Shown here: one piece after another, positions 52,383-61,223 of the stretch | Layout: each line of letters begins with the position of its first letter | Position numbering within the stretch: position 1 is the first letter of the stretch | DNA from: Clostridium thermosuccinogenes | GTDB taxonomy: Bacteria; Bacillota; Clostridia; Acetivibrionales; DSM-5807 | Reading direction: 5' to 3' | DNA length: 64,000 nucleotides | NCBI RefSeq assembly: GCF_002896855.1 | Contig: NZ_CP021850.1 | Coordinates: 1,513,665 to 1,577,664, forward strand | Notes under the pieces: model-generated | Databases searched by the model: none | What the model was told of the DNA's origin: nothing | What the model saw: only the letters and a program-made list of their open reading frames with translations | Position numbers and translations under genes: made by a program

Positions 52383-52574
52383 CTACATTGTTATACTGGA
52401 AAACAATGGCTTTATGGCTCCTTCAATTTCCTGGCGGCCATCAGATCCACCTGTCGAAGCCGCAAGAACATGATGGGTATATTTTTGAGCCAATTTACCG
52501 GACATCGGGTAAGGCTGACCTTCCACCAATTGTTTTCCACTTAAATGCCGGAATAACAAAGTAGGACCAGTATA
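52383..52574 (-). pseudogene. Possible gene remnant, protein-like frame of 63 codons
   Basis: On the minus strand an open frame reads ...LSGKQLVEGQPYPMSGKLAQ, then KYTHHVLAASTGGSDGRQEI, ending EGAIKPLFSSITM. The composition is protein-like, unlike the AT-rich surroundings, but there is no ribosome site or obvious start, and the family is not recognised. It may be the 3' end of a deleted gene. Confidence 0.3.
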
Positions 52575-52651
52575 TCAAACATATTGCCGGATAAATGCAA
52601 AGAGAAAGAAATAATTTTACTAATATATATAAAACATGGAGGTAGATATTA

Positions 52652-53209
52652 ATGATATCAGCTGGAGATTTTAGAAATGGAGTAACCTTTGACATTGATG
52701 GACAGGTATTTCAGATAGTAGAATTCCAACACGTTAAGCCAGGCAAAGGTGCAGCCTTCGTCAGGACAAAGCTGAAAAACGTGATCACCGGCGCTACTGT
52801 AGAAAGAACTTTCAGCCCGACGGACAAATTTCCGGAAGCATATATCGAAAGAAGAGAGATGCAGTACTTGTATAATGACGGAGATTTGTACTATTTCATG
52901 GATGTGGAAACCTATGAGCAGACCCCTCTTAGCAAGGACACCTTGGGAGATTCACTGAAATTTGTCAAGGAGAACATGACAGTTAAAATTCTTTCATACA
53001 AGGGCAATGTTTTCGGCGTTGAGCCTCCGACCTTTGTTGAGCTTCAGGTAACTCATACCGAACCCGGATTCAAGGGCGATACTGCAACAGGTGCCACCAA
53101 ACCTGCTACTGTTGAAACCGGTGCTGTGATTAAGGTTCCGCTCTTCGTAAATGAAGGTGATATAGTAAGGATAGATACAAGGACCGGAGAATATATGGAA
53201 AGGGCATAA
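52652..53209 (+). CDS. efp: Elongation factor P
   Basis: EF-P relieves ribosome stalling at polyproline stretches. The 185-residue protein has the KOW domain ([42 protein letters not shown]) with Lys32 at the tip, the position modified with 5-aminopentanol in B. subtilis, and two OB domains ending [20 protein letters not shown]. The presence of yfmF/yfmH at 2.6-5.2 kb supports the same modification here. GGAGGT precedes the ATG. Confidence 0.97.
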   Translation: MISAGDFRNGVTFDIDGQVFQIVEFQHVKPGKGAAFVRTKLKNVITGATVERTFSPTDKFPEAYIERREMQYLYNDGDLYYFMDVETYEQTPLSKDTLGDSLKFVKENMTVKILSYKGNVFGVEPPTFVELQVTHTEPGFKGDTATGATKPATVETGAVIKVPLFVNEGDIVRIDTRTGEYMERA

Positions 53210-53257
53210 TGCCCTTTTTCATTAACAATCTTTTTAAAAAGGGGTTATTAATTCTAT

Positions 53258-53286
53258 TTGATTTGTTAATAATAACTACATATGAT
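53258..53286 (+). promoter_or_regulatory. Candidate promoter for the CD1247-type gene
   Basis: TTGATT (53258-53263) and TATGAT (53281-53286) are separated by exactly 17 bases and end 30 bases before the GTG start. Confidence 0.6.
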
Positions 53287-53316
53287 TGAATATATAAGGT
53301 TAATGGAGGTGTACCT

Positions 53317-53727
53317 GTGAGCTACTTAAAGGAAAAGGTTGCTTATTTAAAAGGCCTTGCCGAGGGAATGCAGATAAACGATGCTTCTAATGAGGGGAAA
53401 CTGCTGAAAGCCATCATCGACGTGTTGGACGATATAGCACTGGAAGTGGATGATATCAGAGAAGTACAGGAACAGTTGAATGAACAGGTTGATAATATTG
53501 ATGAAGATTTGGCTGAAGTGGAAAGGATAATTTTTGATGATGAAGAGGATTATCCGGCTTTGGTGGAATGTCCGTACTGTCACAAAGAGTTTGAAGTTGA
53601 TGAAGATCTGATTGATGATGAGGGGGATACGATAGAGTGTCCTCATTGCCATAAGAAGGTTGACATCGACTGGGATTGTGAATGTGAAGAGTGCGGAGAC
53701 GACGATCATGATCATGATGCTGAATGA
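53317..53727 (+). CDS. CD1247-type protein with C-terminal zinc ribbon
   Basis: The 136-residue acidic protein has an N-terminal helical domain (SYLKEKVAYLKGLAEGMQINDASNEGKLLKAIIDVLDDIALEVDDI), conserved in Clostridia and named after CD1247 of C. difficile. It is followed by a very acidic linker and a zinc ribbon with four cysteines (VECPYCHKEFEVD, IECPHCHKKVDID), then a further CECEEC and a His/Asp tail (DDHDHD). Function is unknown. The start is GTG with GGAGGTG upstream. It lies between efp and spoIIIA as in many Clostridia. Confidence 0.85.
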   Translation: MSYLKEKVAYLKGLAEGMQINDASNEGKLLKAIIDVLDDIALEVDDIREVQEQLNEQVDNIDEDLAEVERIIFDDEEDYPALVECPYCHKEFEVDEDLIDDEGDTIECPHCHKKVDIDWDCECEECGDDDHDHDAE

Positions 53728-53751
53728 GTGAACAATCTTAGAATGGAAAAG

Positions 53752-53781
53752 GAATGGTTAAAAATTAACCATTCTTTTTTT
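53752..53781 (+). terminator. Intrinsic terminator before the spoIIIA operon
   Basis: GAATGGTTA, a short A-rich loop, TAACCATTC and seven T residues. Confidence 0.92.
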
Positions 53782-53973
53782 ATTGTCATAAATTTGGACA
53801 AAGCTAAATATCTATATTAATAACATAACATGTTGTCCGGCATTTCCAGATCAGGCACCGGGTCAAAATCCTGCTGCGGCGCTTCTTTTGGACAGCCGGC
53901 GAAGCCTTAAGCATATGATTTTGCAACAGATAAAATTTCTGCCTCTATGGCAATAACGGAGGGATGAAAGTTG

Positions 53974-54987
53974 ATGACTGAAGATAAGCCAAGGGATAAG
54001 AAAAGCACACTGGAAAAAGAAATTCTAAGGTATTTTCCGCAAACCATCAGGGATGTTTTATTAAAAGCAGATCCTGCGGTATTATCGGATATTGAGGAGA
54101 TAAGGTTGAGAGCAGGAAAACCTGTTACCCTGCTTAATTCGGATGGGGATTGGTTTGTCAATAAAGAAGGCAAGCTGACCTGCCGCAAGGAGAATGCATA
54201 CATAGCAGATCCTATGGAAATAACCAGGACGCTGGAATTGATGAGCGAGAAATCAGTATATGCCTACCAGGACGAAGTACGAAACGGTTTTATAACCTTA
54301 AGGGGAGGGCACAGAGTAGGAATAGCAGGCAGGGTGGTCCTGGAAAACGGAATGGTAAAAAACATAAAGGACATATCCGGCCTGAACATAAGGATATCCA
54401 GGGAAGTTCCCGGATGCTCAGGGGATATAATCCGGTATATCATCCACAACAGCAGCGATATTTACAATACGCTGATCATATCGCCGCCCCAATGCGGCAA
54501 GACCACCCTTTTAAGAGATATAGCACGTATCATAAGTGACGGAACAGACAGATACAATTTCAAAGGCGTAAAGGTGGGGGTGGTGGATGAAAGGTCTGAA
54601 ATAGCAGCATGTTTCAAAGGTGTGCCTCAGAACAATGTAGGGATAAGGACGGATGTTCTGGACGGCTGCCCAAAAACTGTCGGTATGGATATGATGCTGA
54701 GATCCATGTCCCCCAGGGTGATAATTACCGATGAAATAGGCAACCAAGGTGACCGGGATGCGATTTTAAGGGTTGTAAATGCCGGCGTGAAAATCATTGC
54801 CACCGCTCATGGTTACGGCATATCCGATCTGAAAACGCGGCGAGAGGTATTAAACTTGATGGAAGATAAAATATTTGAAAGATATATAGTGCTGAGTAAT
54901 GCCAAGGGACCGGGTACGCTGGAAGAGGTTGTGGATGGGTTGACCATGAGGCAGCTTGTTGCCGGCAGGCAGAGACTTACCGGCTGA
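53974..54987 (+). CDS. spoIIIAA: Stage III sporulation protein AA (ATPase)
   Basis: SpoIIIAA is the cytoplasmic secretion-type ATPase of the mother cell-forespore channel (feeding tube). The 337-residue protein has an N-terminal domain (LSDIEEIRLRAGKPVTLL) and an ATPase domain with Walker A ISPPQCGKTTLLRDIA, VGVVDERSEIA, Walker B-like VIITDEIGNQGDRDA and ATAHGYGISDL. ATG 53974 fits the GGAGGGA site upstream. It opens the operon; the eight genes follow without interruption. Confidence 0.95.
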   Translation: MTEDKPRDKKSTLEKEILRYFPQTIRDVLLKADPAVLSDIEEIRLRAGKPVTLLNSDGDWFVNKEGKLTCRKENAYIADPMEITRTLELMSEKSVYAYQDEVRNGFITLRGGHRVGIAGRVVLENGMVKNIKDISGLNIRISREVPGCSGDIIRYIIHNSSDIYNTLIISPPQCGKTTLLRDIARIISDGTDRYNFKGVKVGVVDERSEIAACFKGVPQNNVGIRTDVLDGCPKTVGMDMMLRSMSPRVIITDEIGNQGDRDAILRVVNAGVKIIATAHGYGISDLKTRREVLNLMEDKIFERYIVLSNAKGPGTLEEVVDGLTMRQLVAGRQRLTG

Positions 54988-55014
54988 ACGTCCGTAAGTC
55001 AGGAGGTGGTCGCA

Positions 55015-55536
55015 ATGCTGCTGAAAATAATAGGAAGCATACTTATAATATCAGCATCCGGTTTTATAGGGTTTCTATATTCCAAGGACTGTTCAGCAAG
55101 GCCGCAACAGCTTAGGGAAATTCAGAGCATGCTGCAAATGCTGGAAAACGAGATCAGCTTTTTGTCCACTCCACTGTCGGAAGCCTTTGAAAGAATATAT
55201 AAAAGCAGCAATAATTCAATTTCGGCCATATTCAAATCAGCCCACGAATATCTCATCGACAATCTTAACTATAATGCCTCAGAGGCATGGGCGCTGGCAG
55301 TAAGGGATAACATTAAAAAGACTTCCTTGAAGGAAGAGGATGAGGAAATACTTGTTTCGTTTGGGAAAATTCTAGGAAGCTCGGATGTGGAAGGTCAGAT
55401 AGGAAATATAAGGCTTACTGTAAACCAACTGAAAATGCAGGAACACAAGGCCGAGGAGATCAGAAAAAAGAACGAAAACATGTACAGGACTTTAGGAGTG
55501 TTGGGCGGTATAGCAATTGTAATATTGCTTTTATGA
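55015..55536 (+). CDS. spoIIIAB: Stage III sporulation protein AB
   Basis: A 173-residue protein with membrane helices at both ends (LLKIIGSILIISASGFIGFLYSK and TLGVLGGIAIVILLL) and the typical ARPQQLREIQSMLQMLENEISFLSTPLSEAF segment. It resembles type II secretion protein GspF in layout and is a platform part of the SpoIIIA channel. ATG 55015 follows AGGAGGTGG. It begins 27 bases after spoIIIAA. Confidence 0.93.
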   Translation: MLLKIIGSILIISASGFIGFLYSKDCSARPQQLREIQSMLQMLENEISFLSTPLSEAFERIYKSSNNSISAIFKSAHEYLIDNLNYNASEAWALAVRDNIKKTSLKEEDEEILVSFGKILGSSDVEGQIGNIRLTVNQLKMQEHKAEEIRKKNENMYRTLGVLGGIAIVILLL

Positions 55537-55626
55537 CAATTTTAATCGTTTCTGAGGTTGTAAAAGCGTATATAATGCTTGTATCCCTCGACACCAACAA
55601 CAATTTATACCAGTGAGGAGAAAAGT

Positions 55627-55821
55627 ATGGGAGTAGACTTGATTTTCAAAATTGCTGCCATAGGTATTCTGGTGGCTATACTGCACACGCTGCTGGACCA
55701 GTCCGGACGCAAGGAAATCGCGCTGATGACATCAATTATAGGCTTGGTGGTGGTGCTGGCTGTGGTGGCAAGGGAAATTTTCAAACTCTTTGAATCTATA
55801 AAAACAATGTTCCAGTTTTGA
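55627..55821 (+). CDS. spoIIIAC: Stage III sporulation protein AC
   Basis: A 64-residue membrane protein with two helices, sequence VDLIFKIAAIGILVAILHTLLDQSGRKEIALMTSIIGLVVVL, matching SpoIIIAC in length and in the DQSGRKE loop. It is part of the SpoIIIA channel membrane complex. GAGGAGAAA precedes the ATG at 55627. Confidence 0.95.
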   Translation: MGVDLIFKIAAIGILVAILHTLLDQSGRKEIALMTSIIGLVVVLAVVAREIFKLFESIKTMFQF

Positions 55822-55844
55822 TTTCGAATTATAGGAGGTTCCCG

Positions 55845-56231
55845 GTGGAAATATTTCAGATAGTGGGTCTGGGATTGATCTCGACCATACTGATAGTAGT
55901 TTTAAAAGCGCAAAAACCTGAGATGGCAATGCAGGTGGGAATTATAACAGGCATTGTGATATTCATGCTCCTGGCTGGCAAACTGTCGGCTGTGATAAGC
56001 CTGTTTTATGACTATATGTCCAGAGCTGATATTGATACTTCATATATCGCAACGCTCCTTAAAATAATAGGAATTGCATATGTAGCCGAGTTTGGGGCGG
56101 AGATATGCAAGGACGCCGGGGAAAGCGCAATAGCGTCAAAAATTGAGCTGGCCGGAAAAGCTATCATTATTGTTATTGCCGTGCCCATATTTGCATCGCT
56201 TCTTGACCTGATTATCGACCTAATGCCCTAA
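55845..56231 (+). CDS. spoIIIAD: Stage III sporulation protein AD
   Basis: The 128-residue membrane protein has four hydrophobic segments (IFQIVGLGLISTILIVVLKAQKPEMAMQV, GIVIFMLLAGKLSAVISLF, IGIAYVAEFGAEICKDAGESAIASKIELAGKAIIIVIAVPI). The GESAIASKIELAGK loop is typical of SpoIIIAD. The start is GTG at 55845 with AGGAGG 9 bases upstream. It follows spoIIIAC by 23 bases. Confidence 0.94.
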   Translation: MEIFQIVGLGLISTILIVVLKAQKPEMAMQVGIITGIVIFMLLAGKLSAVISLFYDYMSRADIDTSYIATLLKIIGIAYVAEFGAEICKDAGESAIASKIELAGKAIIIVIAVPIFASLLDLIIDLMP

Positions 56232-56271
56232 CTAAAGTATAAGCCTGACTAAAAAATAGGAGAGAAAGAAC

Positions 56272-57477
56272 ATGCTCGCAAGACACAAAAGATATGCCAG
56301 GTGTATAATGCTCATCATATTTGCTTTCATTATTCTCCAAACACTAATACCTTTAAAGGCTTATGCAGCACCGGAGGATGGCAGTGACGCAATTTTAGAA
56401 CGCCAGATAGATTCCGAAGAAGTGCGGAGCCTTGAGGAGGGTCTGGAAAAGTATGCCGGGGAAAGCCTGGAGGAGATTTTTCCTGAATTTGATCCCCATG
56501 CTATAATAAGCGATGCGGCAAAAGGCAATATGGAAGTAAATGCCTCCGGCTTAATTAACAGGCTGGGAAATTATCTTTTCCGTGAGTTATACCAAAATCT
56601 TCACCTTTTAATCAAGCTTGTGATTTTAGCCGTCATTTGCGCGGTACTGAAAAACCTTCAAACCTCTTTCATGAGCGAAGGTGCCGGAGAAATTGCGTTC
56701 TATGCCTGCTATATTGTCATGGTGTCAGTGATGATGATCAGCCTGAATATAGCCTTGGAGTATGGCAAGCAGGTGATTGGAAACATGGTTGATTTCATGC
56801 AGTCATCCATACCGGTCTTGATCACGCTGCTGATATCGGGAGGCAATATAACATCAGCAGGTATATTCCAGCCGATACTGTTCATGATCGTTGAAATAAC
56901 GGCGACCATCATGAAAGATGTGTTCATACCTCTCACATTTTTGTCCGCAGTGCTTTCGATAGTGGACAATATCTCAGAAAAGGTCCAGATATCAAGGCTT
57001 TCCAAATTTCTGAACCATATCAGCGGATGGGTTCTCGGATTGGTCATGACAGTGTTTATTGGTATTGTATCGATACAAGGCTCCATGGGCGCCGTTGTAG
57101 ACGGAGTTGCCAGCAAAACCGTAAAGTTTGCTGTGGGCGCTACGATACCCGTGGCAGGAAAATACCTTGCAGACGCGGCCGATGCTGTCATAGGCTGCAC
57201 CCTTCTTATAAAAAATGCTGCCGGGCTGGCTGCCATGATCGGAGTAATCGGTATATGCCTTGTTCCGCTTCTTAAGATGACTGCTATCATGCTTATGTAC
57301 CGACTGGTTTGCATTCTTGTGGAACCAATATCAGAAAACAGGATCACCAATTCCATCAGCGCAATAGCCAACTCCATGACTTTCATCATCGGCATTACGG
57401 CTTCGGTAGGCTTTATGTTCCTCATTTCTATAACAACAATAATCGGTGCCGGAAACATTTCGGCAATGATAAGGTAG
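56272..57477 (+). CDS. spoIIIAE: Stage III sporulation protein AE
   Basis: The 401-residue protein begins with a signal peptide (CIMLIIFAFIILQTLIPLKAYA, cleavage after AYA likely) and an outside domain (LEEGLEKYAGESLEEIFPEFDPHAIISDAAKG). A membrane part with seven to eight helices follows, including QSSIPVLITLLISGGNITSAGIFQP and NHISGWVLGLVMTVFIGIVSIQG. It is the largest membrane component of the SpoIIIA channel. AGGAGAGAAA lies before the ATG. Confidence 0.95.
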   Translation: MLARHKRYARCIMLIIFAFIILQTLIPLKAYAAPEDGSDAILERQIDSEEVRSLEEGLEKYAGESLEEIFPEFDPHAIISDAAKGNMEVNASGLINRLGNYLFRELYQNLHLLIKLVILAVICAVLKNLQTSFMSEGAGEIAFYACYIVMVSVMMISLNIALEYGKQVIGNMVDFMQSSIPVLITLLISGGNITSAGIFQPILFMIVEITATIMKDVFIPLTFLSAVLSIVDNISEKVQISRLSKFLNHISGWVLGLVMTVFIGIVSIQGSMGAVVDGVASKTVKFAVGATIPVAGKYLADAADAVIGCTLLIKNAAGLAAMIGVIGICLVPLLKMTAIMLMYRLVCILVEPISENRITNSISAIANSMTFIIGITASVGFMFLISITTIIGAGNISAMIR

Positions 57478-57486
57478 GGGTCATTA

Positions 57487-58158
57487 ATGCTGGCTTTTTT
57501 GGAAAATTGGGTTTTTAACATAGTAATTCTCACAATTCTTATAATCCTGCTGGAAATAATCCTTCCGTCAGGGAAAACGAGGAAGTTTGTGAAGCTCATT
57601 TCAGGCTTCATCCTGATAATAGCCCTTATAAATCCGGTACTTGCCCTTTTTGGGAAGAATTTTGATTTCCATGGATTCGAGATTGCCGGAAGCAACTATC
57701 TGGACCGGAAGGAGATCGTGGAAAAAAGCAGGATGCTTAAGGAAAGCCAGATGAAGGAGATTGCTGAGGTTTACAGACAAAAGCTGATAAAGCAGTTGGA
57801 AGACAGGTCAGAGATGCTGGCCGGGGAAGGAAGGGTGACGGCAGATGTGATAATTAATGAGGATTATACTTCAGAGAGTTTCGGAGAAATAAAGAGAATA
57901 TATCTTTATATAGGTGAAGCTGCAAAGAAAGACAGGATAGAACCTGTAGCCAAAGTAGAAAAGATTGAGATATCAAAAGGGAGCACCACGGATTTGGATG
58001 GAGCAGAAAATGACAAAAATGCTGTCAAAGATGGAAGCAGCAGTGGCAGTGGCATCACCGGTGCGGAAGTGGACCGGGAGCTAAAAAAAAGCCTGGAGGA
58101 AGAAATCAGCCGGGTGTTCCATGTGGACAGTGAAAATATCATCATTTCGGCCCAATAA
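57487..58158 (+). CDS. spoIIIAF: Stage III sporulation protein AF
   Basis: The 223-residue protein has two N-terminal helices (VFNIVILTILIILLEIILPSGKTRKFVKLISGFILIIALINPVLALF) and a soluble domain ending VDRELKKSLEEEISRVFHVDSENIIISAQ, with the YQxxI/EEIxxxFxV ring-building type pattern seen in SpoIIIAF. It starts 9 bases after spoIIIAE. Confidence 0.93.
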   Translation: MLAFLENWVFNIVILTILIILLEIILPSGKTRKFVKLISGFILIIALINPVLALFGKNFDFHGFEIAGSNYLDRKEIVEKSRMLKESQMKEIAEVYRQKLIKQLEDRSEMLAGEGRVTADVIINEDYTSESFGEIKRIYLYIGEAAKKDRIEPVAKVEKIEISKGSTTDLDGAENDKNAVKDGSSSGSGITGAEVDRELKKSLEEEISRVFHVDSENIIISAQ

Positions 58159-58244
58159 ATATGTGCGGAAAGTATGGTCAACAGGTCAAATATGCAAGGT
58201 AAAGAAGCTTAATTGTGAAAGCATACCTGAGGAGGGAGGATAAA

Positions 58245-58865
58245 ATGAAGTTTATCCATAAGGCGGTGGATATTGTTAAGGCTTTGCTTGACGGCAAAGA
58301 TAGGAAAAAATTGGTGGAATCTGCGTTGATGGTCCTGATTGCCGGAATTATCATAGTGCTTGCAGGGAGCATGTTTTTGGACCACGGGGAAAACAGCGGC
58401 AAGGACGTAAAAAAGAATGCTGCAGTTCCGGAGGCCATGGAGGCAGCAAGCAGAAATGTAGAAAAGGACGATTCCGGGGATATTGCCCGTGAAATCGGAA
58501 GGGTGTTGTCGGAGATAGAGGGAGCAGGGAAGGTAACCGTTATGATTACATATGTTTCCGGTGAGGAAATCGTACCGGCACAGGATATAAGAAAAATTCA
58601 GAACAACACTCAGGAACGGGATAGTGGAGGTGGTACCAGAACCATAAGCGAGGATGAATATGAAAGCAGCATTGTTTTTGTGGATGGGGAAGGAGGGGAT
58701 AAAAAACCGATAATATTGAAAACCAAGATGCCTGAAGTTAAAGGTGTGGTAATAGTGGCAGAAGGGGCCGGAGATTCTGTTGTTAAGGAAAATCTGGTAC
58801 GGGCTGCCCAGGTTTTAATGGATGTGCCTGTTCACAAGATACAGGTGTTCAAGAAAAGCAAATAG
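58245..58865 (+). CDS. spoIIIAG: Stage III sporulation protein AG
   Basis: The 206-residue single-pass protein has one helix (SALMVLIAGIIIVLAGSMFL) and an outside domain with the AG/AH-type ring-building motif: LSEIEGAGKVTVMITYVSG, an insert of charged residues (ERDSGGGTRTISEDEYESS), then VKGVVIVAEGAGDSVVKENLVRAAQVLMDVPVHKIQVF. SpoIIIAG forms the large multimeric ring in the intermembrane space. ATG 58245 follows GGGAGGAT. Confidence 0.94.
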   Translation: MKFIHKAVDIVKALLDGKDRKKLVESALMVLIAGIIIVLAGSMFLDHGENSGKDVKKNAAVPEAMEAASRNVEKDDSGDIAREIGRVLSEIEGAGKVTVMITYVSGEEIVPAQDIRKIQNNTQERDSGGGTRTISEDEYESSIVFVDGEGGDKKPIILKTKMPEVKGVVIVAEGAGDSVVKENLVRAAQVLMDVPVHKIQVFKKSK

Positions 58866-58972
58866 TTTTTCTTAAAAGATTTTTATTATAAAAATGAAAT
58901 AAACGTTTGGACAATTGAATATATATTTATTAAGTACAAAATATCAAAAATGTTTGGGGAGGGCATTCCAAT

Positions 58973-59548
58973 ATGACAGTATTTAAAAGAAAGCAGGTTG
59001 TAGCATTAGCTTTAGTTTTGCTGATAATTGTAGCTGGTTATTTGCAGTACAGCTATAAGAAGAGCAGCACGGCCAGCGCCGACAAGGATGCCGGCAAGAT
59101 AGGCGAGGCCGTATATGTTGAAAACTCTGATTCTGAAGATCCCGACTTTGTTGCGCTGGATGAAGAAGGAGATGCTGCGGCGGCTTCTAAAGAAGCAAAT
59201 GATCTGTTTGCCGAAGCGAAGCTGAACCGGGATATGACCAGAAGCAAAAGTGAGAGCGCATTAAAGGAGATCATTGAGGACGAAAACGCCAGCCAGGAAT
59301 CAAGAGATGAAGCCAATAAAAAAATGATAGAAATGGTAGAGAGGACCGACTGTGAAGTGAGAATTGAAACCTTGATAAAAAACAAAGGTTTTGAGGATGC
59401 ACTTGCAGTATTCGCCGACGACGGCACTCTTGATATATGTGTAAAAGCACCGACTCTTACAGCTTCTGATGTTGCCAAAATTGCAGATATCGCATCAAGA
59501 CAAGCCAATATAGAAATCAGCGACATTACGGTCAAGAATATTTATTGA
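58973..59548 (+). CDS. spoIIIAH: Stage III sporulation protein AH
   Basis: The 191-residue single-pass protein has one helix (VVALALVLLIIVAGYLQY), an acidic linker and the YscJ/FliF-type C-terminal domain (EVRIETLIKNKGFEDALAVFADDGTLDICVKAPTLTASDVAKIADIASRQANIEISDITV). It binds forespore SpoIIQ across the intermembrane space, joining both halves of the channel. GGGAGG precedes the ATG. It closes the spoIIIA operon. Confidence 0.95.
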   Translation: MTVFKRKQVVALALVLLIIVAGYLQYSYKKSSTASADKDAGKIGEAVYVENSDSEDPDFVALDEEGDAAAASKEANDLFAEAKLNRDMTRSKSESALKEIIEDENASQESRDEANKKMIEMVERTDCEVRIETLIKNKGFEDALAVFADDGTLDICVKAPTLTASDVAKIADIASRQANIEISDITVKNIY

Positions 59549-59723
59549 TGGTTATAGCTTAAAATGCAGGCCTTCCTGCTAAATAATATGGGGACAAAAG
59601 TCAGAAAGCCAACAAAGGATTGATATTGCCCACATATGATGATATAATGGTTTTACCTGTTTATAGAAAAGATCACATCAGGTATGTAGTGGATTCAGAA
59701 TATTTCGGCAGGGAGGGATTTGA

Positions 59724-60131
59724 ATGGATGATAGTAATCAGAGTGTTGTCAACGAGTCTGGTGCAGTTAAGATATCCGAGGAGGTTGTTGCCATAATTGC
59801 CGGCATCGCAGCCATGGAAGTTCCCGGTGTGGCTGGTATGAGCGGCGGCATAGCCGGTGGAATAGCCGAAATGCTGGGAAGGAAAAATTTATCCAAGGGA
59901 GTAAAAGTCGAAGTTGGCGAAAAAGAAGCAGCTATTGACCTTTATATTATTGTAGAATATGGCTGCAGGATACCTGATGTAGCTTGGGAAATACAGGAAA
60001 AGGTTAAAAAAGCCGTGGAAACAATGGCAGGTCTACATGTAGTTGAGGTAAATATACATATTCAGGGCGTTAACATAGAAAAGGACCACAAGAAGGACAA
60101 AAATGAGGATGATGGATCAAAGCTAAGATAA
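59724..60131 (+). CDS. Asp23/Gls24 family protein (YqhY-like)
   Basis: The 135-residue cytosolic protein has the Asp23/Gls24 core: GAVKISEEVVAIIAGIAAMEVPGVAGMSGG, VEVGEKEAAIDLYIIVEYGCRIPDVAWEIQEKVKKAVETMAGLHVVEVNIHIQGV. The C-terminus is highly charged. In B. subtilis the homologue YqhY lies between accC and nusB and influences fatty acid synthesis. Here accB/accC are absent and an AmaP gene follows. In staphylococci Asp23 is held at the membrane by AmaP. Confidence 0.92.
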   Translation: MDDSNQSVVNESGAVKISEEVVAIIAGIAAMEVPGVAGMSGGIAGGIAEMLGRKNLSKGVKVEVGEKEAAIDLYIIVEYGCRIPDVAWEIQEKVKKAVETMAGLHVVEVNIHIQGVNIEKDHKKDKNEDDGSKLR

Positions 60132-60376
60132 GCATGCTGCAATCTTCATGTCGTTTTATATGTTTGTCCTGCAAAAATATTAAATTTTTATTAAATATGG
60201 AGATAAAATAATATAAACCCCATGAAAAACCGCTACCTGTACGAGTTATATCCGGTTACCGGACTGGTATGTTTTTCACCTAAAGGGTTTATTTTTTCTA
60301 TAAAATAGAATATAATGTAAAAGGATGAACATACGTGAAGATAAAGTACAACAGGTACAAAAGAGGAGGTTTTGGT

Positions 60377-60928
60377 ATGAATCTATTTTTCAGGGTTTTG
60401 CTCACTATCTATGCCATTATCCTGGCAGTAATTTCCGTTCTTTCTATGATAGTCACAATTAAACCTGATGTTTTTCTGGATATATCGAGTTATATGTATT
60501 ATAATATATTGACGGCAGGCCGCGGGGCCTCTTTTGCGATGTTTTTTCTATCGCTGGTTATTTTTGGGTTGAACATAACATATTTATTTTCGGGCATCAG
60601 AATGAGCAAGGATAAAAAGGGTGTAAGCAAGTATACTAATATTGGAGAGATTAAGATTTCATTGAACTCAATAGAGAACATTGCACTGAATGCCTCCAGA
60701 AGGTTAAACGGTGTAAAGGATACGAAAGCTCATGTTTCAAAATCGGAAGATGGTGTTTCCGTCACGATTAAGGCAGTTGTACTGGCTGACATCAACATAC
60801 CGGATGTTTCCAGCGATATTCAGGTGAAAGTGAAGAATTCGATTGAGTCGGCAACAGGTGTAAGAGTTAATGATGTAAAAGTTATGGTGGAAAACATTTA
60901 TGCCGGATATAAACCTAGACTAGAGTGA
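60377..60928 (+). CDS. amaP: Alkaline shock response membrane anchor protein AmaP
   Basis: The 183-residue protein has two N-terminal membrane helices (VLLTIYAIILAVISVLSMIV and SFAMFFLSLVIFGLNITYLFSG) and a C-terminal Asp23-like domain (IKISLNSIENIALNASRRLNGVKDTKAHV... VKNSIESATGVRVNDVKVMVENI). AmaP anchors Asp23 to the membrane in S. aureus. ATG 60377 is chosen for the AGAGGAGG site 8 bases upstream; a GTG at 60335 is in frame but unsupported. Confidence 0.9.
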   Translation: MNLFFRVLLTIYAIILAVISVLSMIVTIKPDVFLDISSYMYYNILTAGRGASFAMFFLSLVIFGLNITYLFSGIRMSKDKKGVSKYTNIGEIKISLNSIENIALNASRRLNGVKDTKAHVSKSEDGVSVTIKAVVLADINIPDVSSDIQVKVKNSIESATGVRVNDVKVMVENIYAGYKPRLE

Positions 60929-60945
60929 AGTTGGGGGTATTCATA

Positions 60946-61176
60946 ATGGATAAGGAAAAGCTTATTCAGTTTTATATGACACATCGTGGAGGTATCAATG
61001 GCGCTCTGACAGGTTTTGTAATATCTGTGCTTGTGCTGACTATTGGCCTTTTCAGGACTTTATTTATTGTGATTTTTGTGGCGTTAGGGTACTTTCTGGG
61101 AAAAAAGCTTACAGAGGACTCAGATTACATAAAGAATCTTTTGGACAAAATATTACCACCAGGTATGTACAGGTAG
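60946..61176 (+). CDS. DUF2273 small membrane protein
   Basis: The 76-residue protein has two membrane helices (INGALTGFVISVLVLTIGLFRTLFIVIFVALGYFLGKKL) and matches the DUF2273 family found beside asp23 and amaP in staphylococci and other Bacillota. ATG 60946 has GGGGG about 7 bases upstream. It begins 17 bases after amaP and completes the alkaline-shock set. Confidence 0.9.
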   Translation: MDKEKLIQFYMTHRGGINGALTGFVISVLVLTIGLFRTLFIVIFVALGYFLGKKLTEDSDYIKNLLDKILPPGMYR

Positions 61177-61223
61177 ATGCAGATTGTAAGTTGCAGTAGA
61201 TTTAGTTGGGAGGTAGAACTTGA

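Larger units (their letters stand above)
51975..52651. other. 677-base gap between aroQ and efp
   Basis: No intact gene is seen. In related genomes an Xaa-Pro peptidase gene often sits here, and no trace of its motifs was found. The stretch contains a 7-base stem ACCACAT/ATGTGGT (52298-52322), a well-spaced promoter (52345-52373), and a minus-strand open frame (52383-52574) with protein-like composition but no convincing start. Confidence 0.6.

Noticed and set aside
56709-57695. 328-codon minus-strand frame across spoIIIAE
   Set aside because: Antisense shadow of a hydrophobic gene with no start signal.
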